Shown: positions 1-8,103, numbered from the stretch's first letter. The stretch is DNA of 64,000 nucleotides from JAWOLE01 sp963815655 (GCA_963815655.1 CAWFHK010000001.1:124001-188000); one strand, 5' to 3'. Numbers and translations are program-made. Notes: generated from the sequence alone by a model not told the origin.

Positions 1-1140
1 CTCGAATCCGCGGTGCGGCAGTTCGCCGAGGAGGTCGTTCGCCCCGGGGCGGCCCGGATCGATCAGAGCGGCGAGTTCCCGAAGGACATCTTCCACGAAG
101 CCGGAAAGCTGGGTCTCGCGGGGGTCTCGGTCTCAGTCGAGCACGGCGGCTCCGGCATGGACGTCGTGTCGTACGCCATCGTGATCGAGGAGATCTCTCG
201 CGTCTGCGCCAACACCGGCGTCATCCTCTCGGTGAACAACTCCCTCGTCTGCGATCCGATCGAGAAATACGGAAACGAGGACCAGAAGCGGCGCTTTCTC
301 CAGCCTCTCGCCCGCGGCGAGAAGCTCGGCTGCTTCGCGCTGACGGAGCCCAACGCCGGCTCCGACGCGGCCAACCAGCAGACTCGCGCCGTGCGCGAGG
401 GGGACCGCTATCGCATCTCCGGCCAGAAGGTCTTCATCACGTGCGGCCAGGCCGCCGACGTGTGCCTCCTCTTCGCGATGACCGATCCGGAAAAGAAGTC
501 GCGGGGGATCTCGGCCTTCCTCGTGGACACCGAGACGCGCGGATTCGACCGCTCGCATCATCAGATCAAGCTCGGCGTCAACGCCTCCGGCACCGTCGAG
601 ATCTTCCTGACGGACGTCGAGGTCCCGGTCCGGGACCGCCTCGGAAAAGAGGGGGAGGGGTTCAAGATCGCGATGTCGACGCTGGACGGCGGGCGCATCG
701 GGATCGCGGCGCAGGCCGTCGGCATCGCGACGGAGGCGCTCGAGGCGGCCCTCGCCTACTCGAAGGCGCGCCACGCCTTCGGAAAGCCGATCTCGGATTT
801 CCAGGCGATCCGCTTCTACCTGGCCGACATGGCGACGGAGGTGGACGCGGCTCGCCTCCTGACGCGCCGCGCCGCCGCCGCCAAGGACGCCGCGAACCGG
901 AGCGGGGGCCGCTACGGGTTCGAGGCGGCGGTCGCCAAGCTCTACGCGGCCGAGATGGCGCAGAGGGTGACGACGAAGGCGCTCCAGATCCACGGGGGAT
1001 ACGGCTACACCAAGGAGTACCCGGTCGAGCGCAACTTCCGCGACGCGAGGATCACGGAGATCTACGAGGGGACGAGCGAGATCCACCGGCTGATCATCGC
1101 GCGGGAGATTTTCAAGGACGCCGGAGTGATGATCGGATGA
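1..1140 (+). CDS. acyl-CoA dehydrogenase (5' end outside window)
   Basis: FAD-dependent alpha,beta-dehydrogenation of an acyl-CoA, passing electrons to ETF; chain length and substrate cannot be read from sequence. The frame is open from base 1 and the first residues (LESAVRQFAEE) match the usual region about 15 residues into the family, so the true start lies upstream; a GTG at 13 is in frame but too late. Seen: the FAD/substrate segment ALTEPNAGSDAANQ, the FITCG motif, and near the C-terminus IYEGTSEIH, whose first Glu is the catalytic base of the MCAD/SCAD-like class. It closely resembles the second dehydrogenase at 1912-3060, so the two look like a tandem paralog pair. An intrinsic terminator hairpin follows. 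Confidence 0.93.
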   Translation, partial: LESAVRQFAEEVVRPGAARIDQSGEFPKDIFHEAGKLGLAGVSVSVEHGGSGMDVVSYAIVIEEISRVCANTGVILSVNNSLVCDPIEKYGNEDQKRRFLQPLARGEKLGCFALTEPNAGSDAANQQTRAVREGDRYRISGQKVFITCGQAADVCLLFAMTDPEKKSRGISAFLVDTETRGFDRSHHQIKLGVNASGTVEIFLTDVEVPVRDRLGKEGEGFKIAMSTLDGGRIGIAAQAVGIATEALEAALAYSKARHAFGKPISDFQAIRFYLADMATEVDAARLLTRRAAAAKDAANRSGGRYGFEAAVAKLYAAEMAQRVTTKALQIHGGYGYTKEYPVERNFRDARITEIYEGTSEIHRLIIAREIFKDAGVMIG

Positions 1141-1175
1141 CGAGGAGCGTGGCGCAGGGTGACGCCCTCACACCG

Positions 1176-1205
1176 CTCCCTCTCCCGGGGGGAGAGGGAG
1201 TTTTT
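1176..1205 (+). terminator. intrinsic terminator built on a REP-like palindrome
   Basis: An 11-bp perfect stem (CTCCCTCTCCC at 1176-1186 with GGGAGAGGGAG at 1190-1200) with a 3-base loop is followed directly by TTTTT. It sits 36 bases after the stop of the acyl-CoA dehydrogenase, where termination is expected. The stem and the CCCTCAC-like flank belong to the same family as the palindrome at 23016-23051. Confidence 0.75.
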
Positions 1206-1237
1206 GAGTCGGCGCGCTCGGCCCGGCGCGACTGAAC

Positions 1238-1915
1238 ATGCCGCAGACACGCCTGTTCCGGGACCGCGTGGTCTCGATGGAGCAAACGCTCGAGGGGGGC
1301 GAGAAGAACCTCGACCTCCTGAAGGGCCTCTGCCATGAGGCATTGCCCGAGTTGACGCTGCGCGAACACGCTCTCGATCACGAGCGCGACCTCTTCGTCA
1401 TGGTCCTGGAAGGGCCGGACGGCGGGACGACACGGGTCTGCTGGACGCGCATGGTCCTCTTCGACGCGGAGCGGATTCCCTCGCTCTCCGGAGATCCCCT
1501 CGCGGCGCTGCGGGCGAGGATCGTGGACTTCCTGCGCGCGCGGGCGGCGCGCCCGGAGATCGTGGTGACGTTCCGCCACCTCGAGGACGGGTGGGTGGAT
1601 ACGCCCGAGCCGCGCCGCGAGAAGAAGCGCCGGCGCGGCCGCGGCGACCGGGGAAAGCGCGAGGGACGCCGGGAGCCCACCGCTCGGGCCCCCGGCCCCG
1701 GCCGGCCCGCGGCGCCACCGCCGCAGCGGGTCGCTCAACCTCCGCGCGAGCGCCGTCCGCAGCCGCCGTCGCTGCCGGCGGCGCTTCCGGCGGCCGACGC
1801 GGCCCAGAAACCGCAGGCGGGGCGCCGGCGCCGGCGTTTCCGCCGCCGCCGCCGGGGCCGCGGCCCGGGCGGCCCCTCGTCTTCCGGCCCGGCCGGCCCG
1901 GCGCCGACGTCATGA
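1238..1915 (+). CDS. hypothetical protein with Arg/Pro-rich tail
   Basis: 225 residues of unknown function. Residues 1-120 look like a folded alpha/beta domain (hydrophobic strands such as DLFVMVLEG and PEIVVTF). Residues 125-225 are low-complexity, rich in Arg, Pro, Gly and Ala, with runs like RRRRRFRRRRRG, suggesting nucleic-acid or acidic-surface contact. No signal peptide or membrane segment. No strong Shine-Dalgarno is visible before the ATG. Its stop overlaps the ATG of the next dehydrogenase gene (ATGA at 1912-1915), so the two are translationally coupled. The very G+C-rich tail could in part be spurious extension, but coupling to the downstream start supports the frame. Confidence 0.6.
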   Translation: MPQTRLFRDRVVSMEQTLEGGEKNLDLLKGLCHEALPELTLREHALDHERDLFVMVLEGPDGGTTRVCWTRMVLFDAERIPSLSGDPLAALRARIVDFLRARAARPEIVVTFRHLEDGWVDTPEPRREKKRRRGRGDRGKREGRREPTARAPGPGRPAAPPPQRVAQPPRERRPQPPSLPAALPAADAAQKPQAGRRRRRFRRRRRGRGPGGPSSSGPAGPAPTS

Positions 1916-3060
1916 ACTTCGATCTGACCGAGGACCAGGCTCGCATCCGGGACTCCGTCCGCGACTTCGCGCAGGCCGAGATCGCGCCGGGAGTCGCGGA
2001 GCGCGAGCGGGAAGAGCGTTTCCCGAGAGAGGTCCTGGCCGGCCTGGCGGAGCTCGGAATCCTCGGCATGATGGTGCCCGAGGAATACGGCGGCGCCGGC
2101 GCCGACTCCCTCTCCTTCATTCTCGCGCTCGAAGAGCTCGCGCGCGTCTGCGCCTCGACGGCGGTCATCGTCTCCGTCAACAACTCGGTCTTCTGCTATC
2201 CCCTCTGGAAGTTCGGCTCCGAGGAGCAGAAGAGGACCATCCTGAAGGAGGTCGCCTCCGGGCGGGCGCTCGGGGCCTACGCCCTGACCGAGCCGCAGTC
2301 GGGCTCCGACGCGGCCAACCAGAAGACGCGCGCGGTCCGCGACGGGGATTCGTACGTCTTGAACGGCGCCAAGGCCTGGATCACCAACGCGGGCGAGGCG
2401 AAGTGGTACCTCGTCATGACGATGACCGACCCGGCCGCGGGGACGCGCGGGATCACCGCGTTCCTGGTCTCCTCGGAAGACCGCGGATTCCGCGTCGGCG
2501 CCCCGGAGCAGAAGATGGGACTGCGGGCGTCGAAGACCGCGGCGGCGTTCTTCGACGACGTCCGGGTGCCGGCGTCCCGCCGCGTGGGGGAGGAAGGCGA
2601 GGGCTTCACGATCGCGATGAAGACCCTCGACCATTCGCGCATCGGCATCGCGGCGCAGGCCATCGGCATCGCGCGCGCCTGCTACGAGGCCTCGGTCGAG
2701 TACGCCACGACGCGCGAGACGTTCGGCAAGAAGCTCGCGGAACACGAGATCATCGCCTTCCAGGTCGCGGACATGCGGGTCCAGATCGAGGCCTCGAAGA
2801 TGCTGACCTACCGGGCCGCGACGCGGTCGGAGATTCCCGGAGCGCGGATTTCGCGGGAGGCCTCGATGGCGAAGGTCTACGCGACGGAGGCCTGCAACAC
2901 GATCGCGGCGCGCGCCGTGCAGATCTTCGGAGGCAACGGCTACTCCCGGGAGTACGCGGTCGAGCGGTATTACCGCGACGCGCGCGTCACCACGATCTAC
3001 GAGGGGACGAGCGAGATCCAGCGCATGGTCGTCGCCAAGAACCTGCTGGCGGGGAGGTAG
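1912..3060 (+). CDS. acyl-CoA dehydrogenase
   Basis: 382 residues, normal length for the family. Soluble FAD enzyme of fatty-acid or branched-chain acyl-CoA oxidation. Seen in order: N-terminal helical domain beginning MNFDLTEDQARIRDS, the middle beta domain with YALTEPQSGSDAANQ and AWITNAG, the C-terminal helical domain with FGKKLAEHEIIAFQVADM, the FGGNGYSREY flavin loop, and IYEGTSEIQ containing the expected catalytic Glu. The ATG overlaps the upstream stop by four bases. Similar by eye to the truncated dehydrogenase at 1-1140; the tandem arrangement suggests duplication with different acyl preferences. No ETF genes are in the window. Confidence 0.95.
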   Translation: MNFDLTEDQARIRDSVRDFAQAEIAPGVAEREREERFPREVLAGLAELGILGMMVPEEYGGAGADSLSFILALEELARVCASTAVIVSVNNSVFCYPLWKFGSEEQKRTILKEVASGRALGAYALTEPQSGSDAANQKTRAVRDGDSYVLNGAKAWITNAGEAKWYLVMTMTDPAAGTRGITAFLVSSEDRGFRVGAPEQKMGLRASKTAAAFFDDVRVPASRRVGEEGEGFTIAMKTLDHSRIGIAAQAIGIARACYEASVEYATTRETFGKKLAEHEIIAFQVADMRVQIEASKMLTYRAATRSEIPGARISREASMAKVYATEACNTIAARAVQIFGGNGYSREYAVERYYRDARVTTIYEGTSEIQRMVVAKNLLAGR

Positions 3061-3063
3061 GAA

Positions 3064-3495
3064 ATGGACGAGGAGAAGCCGGGCGCGCCGGCGGGCGAGG
3101 CGGCCGAAGCTTCGGCGACGCCCGCGCCGCCGCCGGAGACGAAGCCTCCCGACGCGCCCGCGCCGGCGCGGCCTCCGGAGCCCCGCGCGGAGCGGACGCG
3201 CGGCTCCCGGCCCGAGATGCTCGAGCCGCGCGAATCGCTCTACCGCGAGTCGGGGGGATACACGCTGAGGCTCGATCCGCCCGACCTCGCGAGACTGCGG
3301 GAGCTTCCCGGATCGAAGGGGAAGACCGACAGAGAGCTGGGGGAGCTCTTCCTCGAGGGCCAGGCCGAGCGGCTGACGGGCGCGGTGTCGGGGGATGTTC
3401 CCGTTCCGGCGGAGCTTCGGGTCGTCGTGGACCCGTACTCGCGACAGGCCTTTCTGGCGTTGGGGAAGACGATCCGGGGGATCGTCAGCTTCTGA
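3064..3495 (+). CDS. hypothetical protein, paralog of the convergent gene at 3566-3853
   Basis: 143 residues. Residues 1-58 are a disordered Pro/Ala/Glu-rich segment; residues 60-143 form a compact domain (YRESGGYTLRLD, RLRELP, VVDPYSRQAFLALG). The same pattern, YR..GGYT..LD.....RL..LP and VDP..R.A.L..G, appears in the gene facing it from the opposite strand, so the two are diverged copies of one small domain I cannot name. Three bases separate it from the dehydrogenase stop, and a GGGGAGG ribosome site lies in the end of that gene, so it is likely co-transcribed. Function unknown. Confidence 0.65.
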   Translation: MDEEKPGAPAGEAAEASATPAPPPETKPPDAPAPARPPEPRAERTRGSRPEMLEPRESLYRESGGYTLRLDPPDLARLRELPGSKGKTDRELGELFLEGQAERLTGAVSGDVPVPAELRVVVDPYSRQAFLALGKTIRGIVSF

Positions 3496-3504
3496 GAAGA
3501 CAGT

Positions 3505-3563
3505 GTTTCAAGTTTCAGGACCTTCATCGGGCCGCCTCCTGGAACCTGGAACCTGAAACCTCC
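3505..3563. repeat. heptad-phased inverted array, locus 1
   Basis: Left arm GTTTCAA, GTTTCAG (3505-3518); right arm CCTGGAA, CCTGGAA, CCTGAAA, CCTCC (3538-3563). The right arm is approximately the reverse complement of the left. It fills the gap between two convergent genes (stops at 3495 and 3566) and could act as a bidirectional terminator. Confidence 0.6.
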
Positions 3564-3565
3564 GT

Positions 3566-3853
3566 TCAGATGTCGGCGCTGAACAACGCCGACGCGCCGC
3601 GCATCAGATGCGCCTTCCGCTGGTGGGGGTCGACCGAGACCGAGACTTCGCCGGGAGGGGCGCCGGCGTCGTTCAGGTTTTCGGCCCACGCCTCGACGCG
3701 GAATCTCAGGAAGTCTTCGGCCAGGGCCGGCTCCTCGCGCCCCTCGAAGTCCGGGAGGGCCTTGAGCCGCTCGACGTTCGCGTGGTCGAGCTCGAACGTG
3801 TAGCCCCCTCTGGCCATGCGGTAACTCCCGGACGCGCCGGAGCCTTCGGTCAT
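3566..3853 (-). CDS. hypothetical small protein, paralog of 3064-3495
   Basis: 95 residues. The domain begins almost at once (SYRMARGGYTFELDHANVER), continues RLKALPDFEG and ends SVSVDPHQRKAHLMRG, matching the C-terminal domain of the protein at 3064-3495 but without that protein's disordered N-terminal segment. The ATG at 3851-3853 is the last start before the conserved block and is divergent, by 39 bases, from the secreted protein at 3893; no good ribosome site is visible. Function unknown. The paralogy, visible in the alignment of YR..GGYT, LP and VDP..R motifs, is the main support that both reading frames are real. Confidence 0.6.
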   Translation of the reverse strand: MTEGSGASGSYRMARGGYTFELDHANVERLKALPDFEGREEPALAEDFLRFRVEAWAENLNDAGAPPGEVSVSVDPHQRKAHLMRGASALFSADI

Positions 3854-3892
3854 GGAGGGAATATTAATGCCACCGGCCTGTTTTCCGCCCCG

Positions 3893-4561
3893 ATGAACTG
3901 GAAGGCGGCGAGGAAGGGTCTTTCGTTGCCGCTCCTGCTTCTTCTCGCGGCGGTCGCCGCCCGCGCGCAGACCCCGGAGGGCGCGGAGAGGCTGAGAAAC
4001 CACTTCGACTCCGACGCCCTGCTTCGGGAGCCGGCCTTCTTCGACTTCGTCGTTCTCGGAGCCGCCGGCGCGGCCGACTGGAGGGTCGTGAGCGGCTTCA
4101 ACCCGCCGTCGGCCCCCAACCACGCGACCCAGACGATCGCGTCGCGGCCGAAGGATTCGATCGCCGCCGCTCTGCGGCGCAACTCTCTCTTTCGCGACGG
4201 CCTCTGGTCTCTCGCGCTGCGCCGCGGGGAGGGGCACGGCGGCATCGTGCTCCGGATGACGGGGGAAAAGGATTTCCTCGTCCTCCTCGTGGACCTGGCG
4301 ACCGGCGACGCCCGCCTCTCCGCCTATCGCAACGGCAAGGCCTCGGAGCTCGCCAGGGGAACCGCGAAGATCAGCAACGAGTGGGGAGTGCTGAAAATCA
4401 GAGCGGCCGGCCCGAAGATCTCCGCCGAATGGAACGACAAGCCTCTCCTGCAGGCGGACGATCCGGGCCCCGCGGCCGGTCGATCGGGCATGGCCACCGC
4501 CGGTCCGGGGATCGTCGCCTTCGACGAGTTCGTCCTCGACCCCGCGGACGTAAGACGTTGA
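3893..4561 (+). CDS. secreted protein, DUF1080/concanavalin-like fold candidate
   Basis: 222 residues with a clear Sec signal peptide (KAARKG, then a Leu/Ala stretch, cleavage around ARAQ at residue 26). The body has the strand pattern seen in 3-keto-disaccharide hydrolase (DUF1080)/LamG-like beta sandwiches: WSLALRRGEGHGGIVLRM, DFLVLLVDL, RLSAYRNGK, WGVLKIRAAGPKISAEWND and a final IVAFDEFVL. I assign only the fold class, by inference; catalytic residues cannot be identified. The start was chosen as the ATG that begins the signal peptide; longer in-frame starts overlap the divergent gene. The last codons are part of repeat locus 2. Confidence 0.65.
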   Translation: MNWKAARKGLSLPLLLLLAAVAARAQTPEGAERLRNHFDSDALLREPAFFDFVVLGAAGAADWRVVSGFNPPSAPNHATQTIASRPKDSIAAALRRNSLFRDGLWSLALRRGEGHGGIVLRMTGEKDFLVLLVDLATGDARLSAYRNGKASELARGTAKISNEWGVLKIRAAGPKISAEWNDKPLLQADDPGPAAGRSGMATAGPGIVAFDEFVLDPADVRR

Positions 4562-4645
4562 GCGTGAAACGTCAGACGTGGCCCGCGGGCTTCGTCCAAC
4601 GTCCAACGTCTAACGTCTAACGTCTAACGTCTAACGTCTAACGTC
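4547..4645. repeat. heptad-phased inverted array, locus 2
   Basis: Left arm of about five GACGTNN units (4547-4580) and right arm GTCCAAC x2 then GTCTAAC x5 plus GTC (4594-4645), its reverse complement. The loop (4581-4593) contains the palindrome GCCCGCGGGC. The left arm starts inside the last codons of the plus-strand gene (DVRR-stop) and the right arm ends one base before the stop codon of the minus-strand gene, so the stem spans stop to stop. Confidence 0.85.
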
Positions 4646-4646
4646 C

Positions 4647-5786
4647 CTAAGGCGCGATCGTGGCGGCGTAACGGAACTTGCCGCCTTCGACCTTCAGGAT
4701 CACCGCCGGCTTGACCGGGTTGCGGTCGGCGTCCATGGTGATCCGGCCGGTGACGCCGGGAAAGTCCTTCGTCGCGGCGAGAGCGTCGCGCACCCGTTTC
4801 CCCTCCGCGGAGCCGGCGCGGCGCATGGCGTCGGCGATCAGCCGGGCGGCGTCGTAGGAGAGCGCAGCGATCGAGTCCGGGTCGGCGCCGTAGGTCCGGC
4901 GGTAATCGCCGACGAAGTCCCTGACGGCAGGCGACGGGTCCTCCACCGAATAGTGATTGGTGAAGTACGCGCCCTCGACCGCCGCTCCGCCGATCTCCGC
5001 CAGCTTCGGAGAATCCCAGCCGTCCGCGCCGAGGAGCACGCTCTCGATTCCGAGAGACCGGGCCTGCCGCGCGATCAGGCCGGCGTCGGTGTAATAGCCG
5101 GGGACGACGATCGCGTCCGGCCGGGACGGGCGGATCGCCGTGAGCTGGGCGGAGAAATCGCTGTCTCCCTCCGAATACTTCGACTCCTGGATCACCCGTC
5201 CCCCGAGCGCGGTGAACGCCTGGCGGAACGCTCCGGCGAGGCCGACGCTGTAATCGCTCTTGGAGTCCACGAGGAGCGCCGCCGTCTCCGCTTTGAGGGT
5301 CCCGCGGGCGAACGTCGCGAGCGCCTTGCCCTGATAGGAGTCGACGAAGCAAACCCGGAAGATGTAGTCCCCCTTCTTCGTCACTTCGACGTTCGTGGAG
5401 GAAGGGGAGACCATCGGGACGTGGTAGCTCTGCGCGATCGGCGCCGCCGCCAGGCTGCGCGAGGAGGCGTTCTCACCGATGAGCGCCACGACGTGGTCGC
5501 GCGTGATGAGCTTGGAGACGGCCGAGGCCGCTTCGGACGCCTCGTTGTGGTCGTCTTCGACCAGGATGTCCAACTGTTTTCCGAGGATCCCTCCCGCCCG
5601 GTTGATCTGGTCGACGGCCAGCCGGGCACCGTTCTTCCCCGAGAGCGCGAAGGTCGCCTGCGGGCCGGTCAAAGCCCCGAAGAAGCCGATCTCGATCCCC
5701 TTGGAAGCCGGCGCCTTCTCCGCCCCGCAATGGGAAGCGAGGATGCCGGTTAAGAGATACCCGGCGAGGAGGAGCTTTTGTTTCAC
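4647..5786 (-). CDS. branched-chain amino-acid-type ABC substrate-binding protein (orphan)
   Basis: 379 residues from a GTG start (5784-5786). Periplasmic type I binding protein (LivJ-like, Peripla_BP_6): IEIGFFGALTGPQATFALSGKNG, INRAGGILGKQ, VEDDHNEASEA, HVPMVSPSSTN, FVDSYQGKALA, GLIARQARSLGI, DAARLIADAMRRAG. The GTG is chosen because it begins a signal peptide (VKQKLLLAGYLLTG); the longer in-frame ATG at 5903 would translate repeat locus 3. A Cys at the end of the signal (ASHC) is not a clean lipobox. It is strikingly similar to the protein at 49055-50197, which sits with a full Liv transporter; no permease or ATPase lies beside this copy, so it may share that transporter. Confidence 0.9.
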   Translation of the reverse strand: MKQKLLLAGYLLTGILASHCGAEKAPASKGIEIGFFGALTGPQATFALSGKNGARLAVDQINRAGGILGKQLDILVEDDHNEASEAASAVSKLITRDHVVALIGENASSRSLAAAPIAQSYHVPMVSPSSTNVEVTKKGDYIFRVCFVDSYQGKALATFARGTLKAETAALLVDSKSDYSVGLAGAFRQAFTALGGRVIQESKYSEGDSDFSAQLTAIRPSRPDAIVVPGYYTDAGLIARQARSLGIESVLLGADGWDSPKLAEIGGAAVEGAYFTNHYSVEDPSPAVRDFVGDYRRTYGADPDSIAALSYDAARLIADAMRRAGSAEGKRVRDALAATKDFPGVTGRITMDADRNPVKPAVILKVEGGKFRYAATIAP

Positions 5787-5812
5787 GCAACCGGATTGTA
5801 TGCGGGTCACGC

Positions 5813-5912
5813 AGGTGTCAGGTTTCAGGTTGGGCTCCGGTCCCTGGCACCTGACACCTGGCACCTGACACCTGCATTCCCCCTGACACCTTTTCCCTGA
5901 CACCTTGTCCCT
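5813..5912. repeat. heptad-phased inverted array, locus 3
   Basis: Left arm AGGTGTC, AGGTTTC, AGGTTGG (5813-5833); right arm ACCTGAC/ACCTGGC units (5843-5874); then a second run CCCTGAC ACCTTTT CCCTGAC ACCTTGT (5880-5912) with the same 7-base phase. It lies between the divergent binding-protein gene and lpd, upstream of both, so it cannot be a simple terminator here. Confidence 0.8.
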
Positions 5913-5958
5913 TGATAGCCTTGCACCGAACTCCGCCGTGAAGGCGTAGAGAGGGAAG

Positions 5959-7365
5959 ATGAACGAAGAGAAAACCTACGACGTCATCATCATCGGATCG
6001 GGTCCCGGCGGCTACGTGGCGGCGATCAGGGCGGCGCAGCTCGGCCTGTCCGCGATGGTCGTCGAGAAGGACGCGAGGCTGGGAGGCGTCTGCACGCTTC
6101 GGGGGTGCATCCCGACGAAGGCCCTTCTCCACACGGCGGACCTGCTCGAAGAGACGCGCCACGGAGCCGAGGTCGGCGTCTCGACCCGGGAGGTGCGCCT
6201 GGAGCTCGCCGCCGCGATGAAGCACAAGGAGAGGGTCGTCCGGCAAAGCTCGAACGGGGTCGCCTTCCTGATGAAGAAGAACGACGTCAAGGTCGTGAAC
6301 GGGTTCGCTCGGATCGCCGGCCCGGGCCGGGTCTCCGTCACCGCCGCCGACGGGTCGGAGACTCTCTACCCGGCCAGGAACATCGTGATCGCCACGGGGT
6401 CTACGCCGCGCTCCCTGCCCGGAATGGAGATCGACCACCAGACGATCCTCTCCTCGGATTCGATCCTGGAGGTGACCGAGATACCGAAGTCGCTGCTCGT
6501 CGTCGGGTCGGGCGCCGTCGGCGTGGAGTTCGCCTCGATGTTCTCGCGCTTCGGCTCCAAGACCGTCGTGGTCGAGATCCTGCCGCGCATCGTTCCGATC
6601 GAGGACGAGGAGATCTCCCGCGAGCTCGCGGCCTCGTTCAAGCGTCAGGGGATCGCCGTGTACGCGGACACGCGGATCGAGAAGCTCACGAAGACCGAAG
6701 GGGGCGTCGAGGTCATCGCGCGCTCCTCGGGCGGGAAGACGGAGAGCTTCCGGACCGAGAAGATCCTGATGGCCGTCGGCCGCAAGCCTCTCTCGGAGGG
6801 GATCGGGCTCGAGGCTGCCGGCGTCGAGACCGAGAAGGGATACATCCGCGTGGACGGCGCCATGCGGACGAACGTCCCCGGGATCTACGCCATCGGCGAC
6901 GTGGTCCCCACGGCCCAGCTCGCGCACGTCGCCTCGGAGGAGGGCGTCGTGGCGGTCGAGAACATGGCGGGGCGAAAGATCGCGGCGATCAACCACGACC
7001 AGGTCCCCGGCTGCACATACTGCTCGCCGGAGATCGCCTCCATCGGCCTGACGGAGGCGAAAGCGCGGGAGCGCGGCTACGACGTGGCCGTCGGGAAGTT
7101 TCCCTTCTCGGCCAACGGCAAGGCGAGGATTCTGAACGAGGCGAGCGGCTTCGTGAAGATCGTCGGCGAGAAGAAGTACGACGAGGTGCTCGGCGTGCAC
7201 ATCATCGGACCGAGGGCCACGGAGCTCATCGCCGAGGCCAGCTCCGCGTTAAGGCTCGAAGCGACCTCCGAGGATCTCGTCCGGACCATCCATGCCCACC
7301 CGACCCTCTCCGAGGCGATGCACGAAGCCGCGGAGGCCGTGGAAGGCAAGCCGATCCACCTCTAG
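5959..7365 (+). CDS. lpd: dihydrolipoyl dehydrogenase (E3)
   Basis: 468 residues, family length. Flavoprotein that reoxidises dihydrolipoyl groups of 2-oxoacid dehydrogenase or glycine-cleavage complexes with NAD+. Seen: N-terminal FAD-binding GSGPGGYVAAIRAAQLG (13-29), the redox-active disulfide as C45-TLRG-C50, the NAD-binding VVGSGAVGVEFA near 183, YAIGDV before the dimerisation domain, and the C-terminal HAHPTLSEAMHEA with the His-Glu pair that acts as base. GAGAGGGAAG precedes the ATG. No E1 or E2 genes are in the window. Transcribed divergently from the binding-protein gene. Confidence 0.95.
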   Translation: MNEEKTYDVIIIGSGPGGYVAAIRAAQLGLSAMVVEKDARLGGVCTLRGCIPTKALLHTADLLEETRHGAEVGVSTREVRLELAAAMKHKERVVRQSSNGVAFLMKKNDVKVVNGFARIAGPGRVSVTAADGSETLYPARNIVIATGSTPRSLPGMEIDHQTILSSDSILEVTEIPKSLLVVGSGAVGVEFASMFSRFGSKTVVVEILPRIVPIEDEEISRELAASFKRQGIAVYADTRIEKLTKTEGGVEVIARSSGGKTESFRTEKILMAVGRKPLSEGIGLEAAGVETEKGYIRVDGAMRTNVPGIYAIGDVVPTAQLAHVASEEGVVAVENMAGRKIAAINHDQVPGCTYCSPEIASIGLTEAKARERGYDVAVGKFPFSANGKARILNEASGFVKIVGEKKYDEVLGVHIIGPRATELIAEASSALRLEATSEDLVRTIHAHPTLSEAMHEAAEAVEGKPIHL

Positions 7366-7458
7366 AAGTCCAAAGTCCAAAGTCCAAGGTCCAAAGTAGC
7401 CCGAGCGAGAGTTCGCTCTCGGGTGCTCCTTTGGACTTTGGACCTTGGACCTTGGACT
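7366..7458. repeat. heptad-phased inverted array, locus 4, with UUCG-capped hairpin
   Basis: Left arm AAGTCCA x3, AGGTCCA, AAGT (7366-7397); right arm CTTTGGA x2, CCTTGGA x2, C (7429-7458), near-perfect reverse complement. Between them CGAGAG-TTCG-CTCTCG (7406-7421) makes an extra 6-bp hairpin with a UUCG tetraloop. The left arm starts at the base after the lpd stop and the right arm runs into the stop codon of the opposing gene (7457-7459). Confidence 0.85.
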
Positions 7459-8038
7459 ATTCCTGGGGGGCTTTGGGCGGCTCGCCGGTGCTCGGGGGCA
7501 TCTTGGGGGGCTCGCCCGGCGCCTCCTGGACGGCGCCGGCCGGCGGATACGCGAACGTCTTTCCCTCGGCGTAGTCGTTGGGGGAAGCCGGGTAGGGAAT
7601 GTTCATGCCGGGCACCTGCTTGGAGTCCCATTCGGGGCGGTAGGGCCGATCGGGATTCAGCAGGGCGGTCCCGTCCTTGTTCTCTCCGGGAGGCAGCAGG
7701 ATCTCATCCCCCTTCGCCGCCGATCCGCCGAATCCCTTTGAAGTCCGGCCGCCGAAGGTCCCGACCATGACCTCCCGTCCGGTCCGGAGCCTCTTGGGAT
7801 CTTCGACGATCCGCGGAGTGGCCGTGACGCGCCGCACGTCGGTCTTCTTGACGCACACGAGCAGGCCGCCCGGGAAACGGTGAAAGAGCACGAGTGCCCC
7901 CGAGTCCCGCGGCAGGTCCTCCGACCAGACGGTCTGGTTCCCGTTGAGCTCGATCCGGTAGATCTGGGGCCGCTGAGGCGCCGGCGTCGCGGCATGGAGG
8001 GAAATCACGGCCGCGAGGAGAACGTTGTTCCACGCCAT
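7457..8038 (-). CDS. hypothetical exported protein
   Basis: 193 residues of unknown function. N-terminal hydrophobic signal (WNNVLLAAVISLHAATPA) predicts export to the periplasm. The body has a short beta-rich part (IYRIELNGNQTVWSEDLP, GALVLFHRFPGGLLVCVKKTDVRRV) and then a Gly/Pro-rich tail with GMNIPYPASPNDYAEGKTFAYPP. No catalytic motif recognised. The stop codon is embedded in repeat locus 4, and the gene is divergent from the efflux adaptor at 8104 with 65 bases between starts. Confidence 0.6.
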   Translation of the reverse strand: MAWNNVLLAAVISLHAATPAPQRPQIYRIELNGNQTVWSEDLPRDSGALVLFHRFPGGLLVCVKKTDVRRVTATPRIVEDPKRLRTGREVMVGTFGGRTSKGFGGSAAKGDEILLPPGENKDGTALLNPDRPYRPEWDSKQVPGMNIPYPASPNDYAEGKTFAYPPAGAVQEAPGEPPKMPPSTGEPPKAPQE

Positions 8039-8103
8039 GGGGCCGATTATAGCGCCGGCCGCGGCCTTCGCGGCGTCCGGGCCGGCCGGGGAGACGAAAT
8101 AGA

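Noticed and set aside
4594..4645. CRISPR array
   Set aside because: The direct repeats are 7 bp and contiguous with no spacers, and arrays elsewhere use different units; no cas genes are present.
5787..5903. Longer N-terminus of the binding protein at 4647-5786
   Set aside because: The extra 39 residues would be translated repeat sequence upstream of a good signal peptide that begins at a GTG.
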